Assembly: GCF_029227915.1 (NCBI RefSeq) | Contig: NC_079885.1 | Span: 4,900,001 to 4,964,000 of the forward strand | Reading direction: 5' to 3' | DNA: 64,000 bases | Source of the DNA: Hydractinia symbiolongicarpus | Lineage: Eukaryota; Cnidaria; Hydrozoa; Anthoathecata; Hydractiniidae | Shown here: piece after piece, positions 1 to 12,633 of the stretch | Layout: every line of letters begins with the position of its first letter | How positions within the stretch are numbered: the stretch's first letter is position 1 | Program-made: the position numbers and the translations under genes | Notes under the pieces: model-generated | What the model was told of the DNA's origin: nothing | What the model saw: only the letters and a program-made list of their open reading frames with translations | Databases searched by the model: none

Positions 1-1716
1 CTCATTTATCACATTTATAAGGTCACAGTCCAATGTCAGTTCAATGAAGTCCCACAGTCAAACGTTTCACTGTTTAAAGCGATGCAACCTAGTAATATCA
101 GAAAAATATCGCTATATACATGTTTGTACGAATATGCGACGCAACCGTTGTAACTCAAACGGATTTATATCGCTAAAAAGTCAATGAAATGTATTTTTTG
201 AAACTGTTTCTATTTATTCAGTGCGTGCTAACGGCCAGGATTTGTCCCACATTAAAAAAAGAATTATTTATCTAAATTTTTTATTGAAGCGCTACCACAG
301 AGACTAGTGTAATCGCTGAGTTCCAGGAATCAAGTCTATTTAAGAAGAATGTTATTCCTTGCAGTCGAATTGGCTCATTTATCACATTCATAAGGTCACA
401 GTCCAAAGTCAGTACAATTAATCCCACAGTCAAACGTTTCACTGTTTAAAGCGATTCAACCTAGTAATATCGGAAAAATATCGCTAAATACATGTTGGTA
501 CGAATATGTGACGCAACCGTTGCAACTCAAACAGATTGACACCGTTAGAAAGTCAATGAAATGTAGTTTTTGAAACTGTCTCTATTTCTTCAGCGCGAAC
601 TAACGGCTAAGATTGGTCCCACAGATAAAAATGACTTATTTATCTTAATTTGTACATCAAGCGCTGCCACAGCGCCCAGTGTAATCGCTGAGTTCCAACA
701 ATCATGTCAAGTTAAGAAGAATGTTATTTCTTGTAGTTAAACTGGCTCATTTATCACATTTATAAGATCACAGTGCAATGTCAGTTCAATGAAGTCCCAC
801 AGTCAAACGTTTCACTGTTTAAAGCGATGCAACCTAGTAATATCAGAAAAATATCGCTAAATACATGTTGGTACGAATATGCGACGCAACCGTTGTAACT
901 CAAACGGATTGATATCGCTAAAAATTCAATGCAATGTAGTTTTTGAGAATGTCTCTATTCCTTCAGCGTGTGCTAACGGCCTGGATTGGTCCCACAGTAA
1001 AAAAAGACTTATTTATCTAAATTTTTAATTAAAGCGCTACAACAGAGACTAGTGTAATCGCTGAATTCCAGCAATCATGTCAAATTAAGAAGAATGTGAT
1101 TTCTTGGAGTCCAATTGGTTCATTTATCACATTCATAAGGTCACAGTCCAAAGTCAGTTCAATTAAGTCCCACAGTCAAACGTTTCACTGTTTTAGGCGA
1201 TGCAACCTAGTAATATCCGAATAATGTCGCTAAATACATGTTGGTACGAATATGCGACGCAACCGTTGTAACTCAAACAGATTGACATCGTTAGAAAATC
1301 AATGAAATGTAGTTTTTGAAACTGTCTCTATTTCTTCAGCGCGTGCTAACGGCTAGGATTGGTCCCACAGTAAAAATTGACTTATTTATCTTAATTTTTA
1401 ATTAAAGCGGCACAACAGCGCCCAGTGTAATCTCTGAGTTTCAGCAATCATGTCAAATTAAGAAGAATGTTATTTCTTGTAGTCAAACTAGCTCATTTAT
1501 CACATTCATAAGGTCACAGTCCAAAGTTACTTCAATTAAGTCCCAGAGTCAGTCGTTTCACTCTTAAAAGCGATGCAACCAAGTATTATCCGAAAAATAT
1601 CGCTAAATACATGTTGGTACTAATATGCGACGCAATCGTTGTAACTCAAACGCATTGATATCGCTAAAAATTCAATGAAATGTAGTTTTTGAAACTGTTC
1701 CTCTTTATTCAGCGCG
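1..1716 (+). repeat. Higher-order repeat block, copy 1 of a ~1.7 kb unit
   Basis: This stretch matches 10,025-11,740 at a constant offset of 10,024, and 12,634-14,349, with only scattered substitutions. Diagnostic variants shared by the copies include CATGTTTGTACG in the first monomer, 'agtacaattaatcccac' in the second, 'gtgcaatgtcag' in the third, 'ctgttttaggcg' in the fourth and 'cactcttaaaagcg' in the fifth. Identity stops where this copy reads 'cagcgcgtgctaacgg' and the other two read 'cagcgcgaactaacgg'. Confidence 0.85.
491..863 (+). repeat. Representative satellite monomer (373 bp)
   Basis: One unit measured from the conserved CATGTTGGTACGAATATG box to the next copy. Parts in order: the conserved box followed by a CAACCGTTG imperfect palindrome, a 'gaaatgtagtttttgaaactgt' pyrimidine-flanked part, 'taacggc(c/t)aggattggtcccaca', an A-rich and T-rich low-complexity part, a GCGCT...AGCGC hairpin region, 'gaattccagcaatcatgtcaa', and 'ctcatttatcacatt(c/t)ataaggtcaca'. 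The phase is arbitrary. Divergence between monomers is moderate, while divergence between HOR copies is very low. Confidence 0.9.
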
Positions 1717-2237
1717 TGCTAACGGCCAGGATTGGTCCCACATTAAAAAAAAACTTATTTATTTAAATTTTTAATAAAAGCGCTACCACAGAACCTAGTG
1801 TAATCGCTGAATTCCAGCAATCATGTCAAATTAAAAAGAATGTTATTCCTTGGAGTCCAATTGGCTCATTTATTACATTTATAAGGTCACAGTCGAGAAT
1901 TTGTTCAATTAAGTCCCACAGTCAGTCTTTTCACTGTTAAAAGCGATACAACTTAGTAATATTGAAAAAATATCGCTAAATACATGTTGGTACGAATATG
2001 TGACGCAAACGTTGCGACTCAAACAGATTGACACCGTTAGAAAGTCAATGAAATATAGTTTTCGAAACTGTCTCTATTTTTTCAGCACAAACTAACGGCT
2101 AGGATTGGTCCCACAGATAAAAATGACTTATTTATCTTAATTTGTACATCAAGCGCTGCCACAGCGCCCAGTGTATCGCTGAGTTCCAACAATCATGTCA
2201 AGTTAAGAAGAATGTTATTTCTTGTAGTTAAACTGGC

Positions 2238-3085
2238 TCATTTATCACATTTATAAGGTCACAGTCCAATGTCAGTTCAATGAAGTCCCACAGTCAAACG
2301 TTTCACTGTTTAAAGCGATGCAACCTAGTAATATCAGAAAAATATCGCTATATACATGTTTGTACGAATATGCGACGCAACCGTTGTAACTCAAACGGAT
2401 TTATATCGCTAAAAAGTCAATGAAATGTATTTTTTGAAACTGTTTCTATTTATTCAGTGCGTGCTAACGGCCAGGATTTGTCCCACATTAAAAAAAGAAT
2501 TATTTATCTAAATTTTTTATTGAAGCGCTACCACAGAGACTAGTGTAATCGCTGAGTTCCAGGAATCAAGTCTATTTAAGAAGAATGTTATTCCTTGCAG
2601 TCGAATTGGCTCATTTATCACATTCATAAGGTCACAGTCCAAAGTCAGTACAATTAATCCCACAGTCAAACGTTTCACTGTTTAAAGCGATTCAACCTAG
2701 TAATATCGGAAAAATATCGCTAAATACATGTTGGTACAAATATGTGACGCAACCGTTGCAACTCAAACAGATTGACACCGTTAGAAAGTCAATGAAATGT
2801 AGTTTTTGAAACTGTCTCTATTTCTTCAGCGCGAACTAACGGCTAAGATTGGTCCCACAGATAAAAATGACTTATTTATCTTAATTTGTACATCAAGCGC
2901 TGCCACAGCGCCCAGTGTAATCGCTGAGTTCCAACAATCATGTCAAGTTAAGAAGAATGTTATTTCTTGTAGTTAAACTGGCTCATTTATCACATTTATA
3001 AGGTCACAGTGCAATGTCAGTTCAATGAAGTCCCACAGTCAAACGTTTCACTGTTTAAAGCGATGCAACCTAGTAATATCAGAAA
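2238..3085 (+). repeat. Higher-order repeat block, shorter copy of the 1-1,716 unit
   Basis: Repeats the first 2.3 monomers of position 1 onward (offset 2,237, six monomers), including CATGTTTGTACG and 'agtacaattaatccc'. It then diverges at 'cagaaaaatgtcgc' and 'gatatttagttgttt'. Confidence 0.8.
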
Positions 3086-4104
3086 AATGTCGCTAAATAC
3101 ATGTTGGTACGAATATGCGACGCAACCGTTGTAACTCAAACAGATTTATATCGCTAAATAGTCAATGATATTTAGTTGTTTAACTGTCTCTATTTCTTCA
3201 GCGTGTGCTAACGGCCAGGATTGGTCCCACATTAAAAAAAGACTTATTTATCTAAATTATTAAATAAAGCGCTTCCACAGATCCTAGTGTAAACGCTGAA
3301 TTACAGCAATCATGTCAAATTAAAAAGAATGTTATTCCTTGGAGTCCAATTCCCTCATTTATCACATTCATAAGGTCACAGTCCAAAGTCAGTACAATTA
3401 ATCCCACAGTCAAACGTTTCACTGTTTAAAGCGATTCAACCTAGTAATATCGGAAAAATATCGCTAAATACATGTTGGTACAAATATGTGACGCAACCGT
3501 TGCAACTCAAACAGATTGACACCGTTAGAAAGTCAATGAAATGTAGTTTTTGAAACTGTCTCTATTTCTTCAGCGCGAACTAACGGCTAAGATTGGTCCC
3601 ACAGATAAAAATGACTTATTTATCTTAATTTGTACATCAAGCGCTGCCACAGCGCCCAGTGTAATCGCTGAGTTCCAACAATCATGTCAAGTTAAGAAGA
3701 ATGTTATTTCTTGTAGTTAAACTGGCTCATTTATCACATTTATAAGGTCACAGTGCAATGTCAGTTCAATGAAGTCCCACAGTCAAACGTTTCACTGTTT
3801 AAAGCGATGCAACCTAGTAATATCAGAAAAATGTCGCTAAATACATGTTGGTACGAATATGCGACGCAACCGTTGTAACTCAAACAGATTTATATCGCTA
3901 AATAGTCAATGATATTTAGTTGTTGAACTGTCTCTATTTCTTCAGCGTGTGCTAACGGCCAGGATTGGTCCCACATTAAAAAAAGACTTATTTATCTAAA
4001 TTATTAAATAAAGCGCTTCCACAGATCCTAGTGTAAACGCTGAATTACAGCAATCATGTCAAATTAAAAAGAATGTTATTCCTTGGAGTCCAATTCCCTC
4101 ATTT
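2617..4104 (+). repeat. Local two-monomer tandem duplication (744 bp x 2)
   Basis: 2,617-3,360 and 3,361-4,104 are nearly identical dimers. Both carry 'agtacaattaatccc', 'tggtacaaatatgtg', 'gatatttagttgtt' and 'tccctcatttatcac', a combination not seen together elsewhere in the window. One visible difference is 'gttgtttaactg' against 'gttgttgaactg'. Confidence 0.85.
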
Positions 4105-7100
4105 ATCACATTTATAAGGTCACAGTCTAATGTCAGTTCAATGAAGTCCCACAGTCAAACGTTTCACTGTTTAAAGCGATGCAACCTAGTAATATCAGAA
4201 AAATATCGCCTAATACATGTTGGTACGAATATGCGACGCAACCGTTGTAACTCAAATGGATTTATATCGCTAAAAAGTCAATGCAATGTAGTTTTTGAGA
4301 ATGTCTCTATTCCTTCAGCGTGTGCTAACGGCCAGGATTGGTCCCACAGTGAAAAAAGACTTATTTATCTAAATTTTTAATTAAAGCGCTACAACAGAGA
4401 CTAGTGTAATCGCTGAATTCCAGCAATCATGTCAAATTAAGAAGAATGTTATTTCTTGGAGTCCAATTGGTTCATTTATCACATTCATAAGGTCACAGTC
4501 CAAAGTCAGTTCAATTAAGTCCCACAGTCAAACGTTTCACTTTTTTAGGCGATGCAACCTAGTAATATCCGAATAATGTCGCTAAATACATGTAGGTACG
4601 AATATGCGACGCAACCGTTGTAACTCAAACAGATTTATATCGCTAAATAGTCAATGAAATTTAGTTGTTGAACTGTCTCTATTACTTCAGCGTGTGCTAT
4701 CTGCCAGGATTGGTCCCACAGTAAAAAAAAACTTATTTACCTAAATTTTTAATTAAAGCGCTACCACAGCGCCCTGTGTAATCGATGAGTTCCTGCAATC
4801 ATGTCAAATTAAGAAGAATGTTACTCCTTGGAGTCCAATTGGCTCATTTATCACATTTATCAGGTAACAGTCCAAAGTCAGTTCAATTATGTCCCACAGT
4901 CAAACGTTTCACTATTTAAAGCGATGCAACCTACTAATATCCGAATAATATCGTTAAATACATGTTGGTACGAATATGCGACGCAACCGTTGCAACTCAA
5001 ACAGATTTATATCGCTAAAAAGTCAATGAAATGTAGTTCTTGAAACTGTTCCTATTTATTCAGCGCGTGCTAACGGCCAGGTTTGGTCCCACATTAAAAA
5101 AAGACTTATTTATCTAAATTTTTAATTAAAGCGCTACCACAGAACTTAGTGTAATCTCTGAATTCCAGCAATCATGTCAAGTTGAAATGGATGTTTTTCC
5201 TTGGAGTCCAATTAGCTGATTTATCACATTCATAAGGTCACAGTCCAGAATCAGTTCAATTAAGTCCCACAGTCAATCGTTTCACTGATAAAAGCGATAC
5301 AACTTATTAATATCGGAAGAAGGTCACTAAATACATGTTGGTACGAATATGTGACACAACCGTTATAACTCAAACGGTTTGACACCGTTAGAAAGTCAAT
5401 GAAATGTAGTTTTTGAACTGTCTCTATTTCTTCAGCGCGTGCTAACGGCCAGGATTGGTCCCACAGTAAAAGAAGACTTATTTATCTAAATTTTTAATTA
5501 AAACGCTACGGCAGCGCCCAGTGTAACCGCTGAGTTCCAGCAATCCCGTCAAATTAAGAAGAATGTTATTTCTTGTAGTCAAACTGGCTCATTTATCACA
5601 TTCAAAAGGTCACACACTTCAATTAAGTCCCACGGTCAAACGTTTCACTTTTTAAAGCGATGCAACCTAGTAATATCCGAATAATTTCGCTAAATACATG
5701 TTGGTACGAATATGCGACGCAACCGTTGTAACTCAAACAGATTTATATCGCTAAAAAGTCACTGAAATGTAGTTTTTGAACTGTCTCTATTTCTTCAGCG
5801 CGAATTAACTGCTAGGATTGGTTCCACAGATAAAAATGACTTATTTAACTTAATTTGTAAATAAAGCGCTGCCACAGCGCCCAGTGTAATCGCTGAGTTC
5901 CAACAATCATGTCAAATTAAGAAGAATATTACTCCTTGGAGTCCAATTGGTTCATTTATCACATTTATAAGGTCACAGTCCAAAGTCAGTTCAATTAAGT
6001 CCCACAGTCAATCGTTTCACTGTTAAAAGCGATGCAACTAAGTAATATCGGAAAAAATCACTAAATACATATGGGTACGAATATGTGACGCAACCGTTGT
6101 AACTCAAACGGATTGACACTGTTAGAAAGTCAATGAAATGTAGTTTTTGAAACTGTCTCTATTTCTTCAGCGCGAATTAACTGCTAGGATTGGTTCCACA
6201 GATAAAAATGACTTATTTAACTTCATTTGTAAATAAAGTGTAATCGCTGAGTTCCAACAATCATGTCAAATTAAGAAGAATGTTATTTCTTGTAGTCAAA
6301 CTGGCTCATTTATCACATTCAAAAGGTCACACACTTCAATTAAGTCCCACGGTCAAACGTTTCACTTTTTAAAGCGATGCAACCTAGTAATATCCGAATA
6401 ATTTTGCTAAATACATGTTGGTACGAATATGCGACGCAACCGTTGTAACTCAAACAGATTTATATCGCTAAAAAGTCAATGAAATGTAGTTTTTGAAACT
6501 GATGCTACTTATTCAGCGCGTGCTAACGGCCAGGATTGGTCCCACATTAAAAGAAGACTTATTTATCTAAATTTTTAATTAAAACGCTACCACAGCGCCC
6601 AGTGTAATCGCTGAGTTCCAGCAATCATGTCAAATTAAGAAGAATGTTACTCCTTGGAGTCCAATTGGTTCATTTATCACATTTAAAAGGTCGCAGTTCA
6701 GAATCAGTTCAATTAAGTCCCAGAGTCAATCGTTTCACTGTTAAAAGCGATGAAACCAAGTATTATCCGAAAAAAATCACTAAATACATGTTGGTACGAA
6801 TATGCGACGCAACCGTTGTAACTCAAACAGATTTATATCGCTAAAAAGTCAATGAAATGTAGTTTTTGAAACTGTTCCTATTTATTCAGTGCGTGCTAAC
6901 GGCCAGGATTGGTCCCACATTAAAAAAAGAATTATTCATCTAAATTTTTTATTGAAGCGCTACCACAGAGACTAGTGTAATCGCTGAGATCCAGGAATCA
7001 AGTCAATTTAAGAAGAATGTTATTCCTTGCAGTCGAATTGGCTCATTTATCACATTCATAAGGTCACAGTTCAAAGTCAGTTCAATTAAGTCCCACGGTC

Positions 7101-10024
7101 AAACGTTTCACTTTTTAAAGCGATGCAACCTAGTAATATCCGAATAATTTCGCTAAATACATGTTGGTACGAATATGCGACGCAACCGTTGTAACTCAAA
7201 CAGATTTATATCGCTAAAAAGTCAATGAAATGTAGTTTTTGAAACTGTCTCTATTTCTTCAGCGCGAACTACCGGCTAGGATTGGTCCCACAGATAAAAA
7301 TGAATTATTTATCTTAATTTGTACATCAAGCGCTGCCACAGCGTCCAGTGTAATCGCTGAGTTTCAACAATCATGTCAAGTTAAGAAGAATGTTATTTCT
7401 TGTAGTTATACTGGCTCATTTATTACATTTATAAGGTCACAGTCCAATGTCAGTTTAATGAAGTCCCACAGTCAAACGTTTCACTGTTTAAAGCGATGCA
7501 ACCCAGTAATATCAGAAAAATATCGCTAAATAGATGTTGGTACGAATATGCGACGCAACCGTTGTAACTCAAACGGATTTATATCGCTAAAAAGTCAATG
7601 CAATGTAGTTTTTGAGAATGTCTCTATTCCTTCAGCGTGTGCTAACGGCCAGGATTGGTCCCACAGTAAAAAAAGACTTATTTATCTAAATTTTTAATTA
7701 AAGCGCTACCACAGAGACTAGTGTAATCGCTGAATTCCAGCAATCATGTCAAATTAAGAAGAATGTTATTCCTTGGAGTCCGGTTGGCTCATTTATCACA
7801 TTTAAAAGGTCACAGTTCAGAATCAGTTCAATTAAGTCCCGCAGTGACTCGTTTCACTGTTAAAAGCGATGGAACTTAGTAATATCGGAAAAAAATCACT
7901 AAATACATGTTGGTACGAATATGTGACGCAACCGTTGCAACTCAAACAGATTGACACCATTAGAAAGTCAATGAAATGTAGTTTTTGAAACTGTCTCTAT
8001 TTCTTCAGCGCGAACTAGCGGCTAGGATTGGTCCCACAGTAAAAATTGACTTATTTATCTTAATTTTTAATTAAAACGGCACCACAGCGCCCAGTGTAAT
8101 CTCTCAGTTCCAGCAATCATGTCCAATTATGAAGAATGTTATTTCTTGTAGTCAAACTGGCTCATTTATCACATTCATTAGGTCACAGTCCAAAGTAACT
8201 TCAATTAAGTCCCAGAGTCAATCGTTTCACTGTTAAAAGCGATGCAACCAAGTATTATCCGAAAAATATCGCTAAATACATGTTTGTACGAATATGCGAC
8301 GCAACCGTTGTAACTCAAACGGATTTATATCGCTAAAATGTCAATGCAATGTAGTTTTTGAGAATGTCTCTATTCCTTCAGCGTGTGTTAACGGCCAGGA
8401 TTGGTCCCACAGTATAAAAAGACTTATTTATCTAAAATTTTAATTAAAGCGCTACCACAGAGACTAGTGTAATCGCTGAATTCCAGCAATCATGTCAAAT
8501 TAAGAAGAATGTTATTCCTTGGAGTCCAATTGGCTCATTTATCACATTCATAAGGTCACAGTCAAAGTCAGTTCAATTAAGTCCCACAGTCAAACGTTTC
8601 ACTGTTTAGGGCGATGCAACCTAGTAATATCCGAATAATGTCGCTGAATACATGTTGGTACGAATATGCAACGCAACCGTTGCAACTCAAACGAGTCTAT
8701 ACCGCTAGAAGGTCAATGAAATGTAAATTTTGAAACTGTTCCTATTTATTCAGCGCGTGCTAACGGCTAGGACTGGTCCCACAGTAAAAAAAAGATTTAT
8801 TTATCTAAATTATTAAATAAAGCGCTACCACAGAGGCTACTGTTATCGCTGAATTACAGCAATCATGTCAAATTAAGAAGAATGTTATTCCTTGCAGTCG
8901 AATTGGCTCATTTATCACATTTATAAGGTCACAGTTGAGAATCAGTTCATTTAAGTTCCACAGTCAATCGTTCCACTGTTAAAGGCGATGCAACCTAGTA
9001 ATATCAGAAAAATATCGCTAAATACCTGTTGGTACGAATATGCGACGCAACCGTTGTAACTCAAACGGTTTGACACCGTTAGAAAGTCAATGAAATGTAG
9101 TTTTTGAAACTGTCTCTATTTCTTTAGGGCGAACTAACGGCTAGGATTGGATCCACAGTAAAAAATGACTTATTTATCTTAATTTTTAAATAAAGCGCTA
9201 CCACAGCGCCCAGTGTAATTGCTCAGTTCCAGCAATCATGTCAAATTAAGAAGAATGTTATTTCTTGTAGTCAAATTTGCTCATTTATTACATTCATAAG
9301 GTCACAGTCCAAAGTTACTTTAATTAAGTCCCAGAGTCAAACGTTTCACTGTTTAAAGCGATGCAACCAAGTATTATCCGAAAAATATCGCTAAATACAT
9401 GTTGGTACGAATATGCGACGAAACCGTTGTAACTCAAACGGATTTATATCGCTAAAAAGTCAATGAAATGTAGTTTTTGAAACTGTTCCGATTTATTCAG
9501 CGCCAACTAACGGCTAGGATTGGTTCCACAGTAAAAAATGACTTATTTATCTTAATTTTTATATAAAGCGCTACCACAGGGTCCAGTGTAATCGCTGAGT
9601 TCCAGCAATCATGTCAAATTAAAAAGAATGTTATTTCTTGTAGTCAAATTGGCTCATTTATCACACTCATAAGGTCACAGTCCAAAGTTACTTTAATTAA
9701 GTCCCAGAGTCAAACGTTTCACTGTTTAAAGCGATGCAACCTAGTAATATCGGAAAAATATCGCTAAATACATGTTGGTACGAATATGTGACGCAAACGT
9801 TGCGACTCAAACAGATTGACACCGTTAGAAAGTCAATGAAATATAGTTTTCGAAACTGTCTCTATTTTTTCAGCACGAACTAACGGCTAGGATTGGTCCC
9901 ACAGATAAAAATTACTTATTTATCTTAATTTGTACATCAAGCGCTGCCACAGCGCCCAGTGTATCGCTGAGTTCCAACAATCATGTCAAGTTAAGAAGAA
10001 TGTTATTTCTTGTAGTTAAACTGG

Positions 10025-12633
10025 CTCATTTATCACATTTATAAGGTCACAGTCCAATGTCAGTTCAATGAAGTCCCACAGTCAAACGTTTCACTGTTTA
10101 AAGCGATGCAACCTAGTAATATCAGAAAAATATCGCTATATACATGTTTGTACGAATATGCGACGCAACCGTTGTAACTCAAACGGATTTATATCGCTAA
10201 AAAGTCAATGAAATGTATTTTTTGAAACTGTTTCTATTTATTCAGTGCGTGCTAACGGCCAGGATTTGTCCCACATTAAAAAAAGAATTATTTATCTAAA
10301 TTTTTTATTGAAGCGCTACCACAGAGACTAGTGTAATCGCTGAGTTCCAGGAATCAAGTCTATTTAAGAAGAATGTTATTCCTTGCAGTCGAATTGGCTC
10401 ATTTATCACATTCATAAGGTCACAGTCCAAAGTCAGTACAATTAATCCCACAGTCAAACGTTTCACTGTTTAAAGCGATTCAACCTAGTAATATCGGAAA
10501 AATATCGCTAAATACATGTTGGTACGAATATGTGACGCAACCGTTGCAACTCAAACAGATTGACACCGTTAGAAAGTCAATGAAATGTAGTTTTTGAAAC
10601 TGTCTCTATTTCTTCAGCGCGAACTAACGGCTAAGATTGGTCCCACAGATAAAAATGACTTATTTATCTTAATTTGTACATCAAGCGCTGCCACAGCGCC
10701 CAGTGTAATCGCTGAGTTCCAACAATCATGTCAAGTTAAGAAGAATGTTATTTCTTGTAGTTAAACTGGCTCATTTATCACATTTATAAGGTCACAGTGC
10801 AATGTCAGTTCAATGAAGTCCCACAGTCAAACGTTTCACTGTTTAAAGCGATGCAACCTAGTAATATCAGAAAAATATCGCTAAATACATGTTGGTACGA
10901 ATATGCGACGCAACCGTTGTAACTCAAACGGATTGATATCGCTAAAAATTCAATGCAATGTAGTTTTTGAGAATGTCTCTATTCCTTCAGCGTGTGCTAA
11001 CGGCCTGGATTGGTCCCACAGTAAAAAAAGACTTATTTATCTAAATTTTTAATTAAAGCGCTACAACAGAGACTAGTGTAATCGCTGAATTCCAGCAATC
11101 ATGTCAAATTAAGAAGAATGTGATTTCTTGGAGTCCAATTGGTTCATTTATCACATTCATAAGGTCACAGTCCAAAGTCAGTTCAATTAAGTCCCACAGT
11201 CAAACGTTTCACTGTTTTAGGCGATGCAACCTAGTAATATCCGAATAATGTTGCTAAATACATGTTGGTACGAATATGCGACGCAACCGTTGTAACTCAA
11301 ACAGATTGACATCGTTAGAAAATCAATGAAATGTAGTTTTTGAAACTGTCTCTATTTCTTCAGCGCGTGCTAACGGCTAGGATTGGTCCCAGAGTAAAAA
11401 TTGACTTATTTATCTTAATTTTTAATTAAAGCGGCACAACAGCGCCCAGTGTAATCTCTGAGTTTCAGCAATCATGTCAAATTAAGAAGAATGTTATTTC
11501 TTGTAGTCAAACTAGCTCATTTATCACATTCATAAGGTCACAGTCCAAAGTTACTTCAATTAAGTCCCAGAGTCAGTCGTTTCACTCTTAAAAGCGATGC
11601 AACCAAGTATTATCCGAAAAATATCGCTAAATACATGTTGGTACTAATATGCGACACAATCGTTGTAACTCAAACGCATTGATATCGCTAAAAATTCAAT
11701 GAAATGTAGTTTTTGAAACTGTTCCTCTTTATTCAGCGCGAACTAACGGCTAAGATTGGTCCCACAGATAAAAATGACTTATTTATCTTAATTTGTACAT
11801 CAAGCGCTGCCACAGCGCCCAGTGTAATCGCTGAGTTCCAACAATCATGTCAAGTTAAGAAGAATGTTATTTCTTGTAGTTAAACTGGCTCATTTATTAC
11901 ATTTATAAGGTCACAGTGCAATGTCAGTTCAATGAAGTCCCACAGTCAAACGTTTCACTGTTTAAAGCGATGCAACCTAGTAATATCAGAAAAATATCGC
12001 TAAATACATGTTGGTACGAATATGCGACGCAACCGTTGTAACTCAAACGGATTGATATCGCTAAAAATTCAATGCAATGTAGTTTTTGAGAATGTCTCTA
12101 TTCCTTCAGCGTGTGCTAACGGCCTGGATTGGTCCCACAGTAAAAAAAGACTTATTTATCTAAATTTTTAATTAAAGCGCTACAACAGAGACTAGTGTAA
12201 TCGCTGAATTCCAGCAATCATGTCAAATTAAGAAGAATGTGATTTCTTGGAGTCCAATTGGTTCATTTATCACATTCATAAGGTCACAGTCCAAAGTCAG
12301 TTCAATTAAGTCCCACAGTCAAACGTTTCACTGTTTTAGGCGATGCAACCTAGTAATATCCGAATAATGTCGCTAAATACATGTTGGTACGAATATGCGA
12401 CGCAACCGTTGTAACTCAAACAGATTGACATCGTTAGAAGGTCAATGAAATGTAGTGTTTGAAACTGTCTCTATTTCTTCAGCGCAAACTAACGCCTAGG
12501 ATTGGTCCCACAGATAAAAATGACTTATTTATCTTAATTTGTACATCAAGCGCTGCCACAGCGCCCAGTGTATCGCTGAGTTCCAACAATCATGTCAAGT
12601 TAAGAAGAATGTTATTTCTTGTAGTTAAACTGG
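10025..12633 (+). repeat. Seven-monomer higher-order repeat, copy 1 (2,609 bp)
   Basis: Seven consecutive monomers that recur at 12,634 with a constant 2,609 bp offset. Shared rare variants include the one-base deletion in 'ccagtgtatcgctgag', CATGTTTGTACG, 'ctgttttaggcg' and 'gtactaatatgcgacacaatcg'. Within the unit the 'gtgcaatgtcag' monomer occurs twice, three monomers apart, so the HOR is itself composite. Confidence 0.85.

Noticed and set aside
119-160. CENP-B box.
   Set aside because: No match to the TTCG....A..CGGG core was found in the monomer; the conserved box is different.
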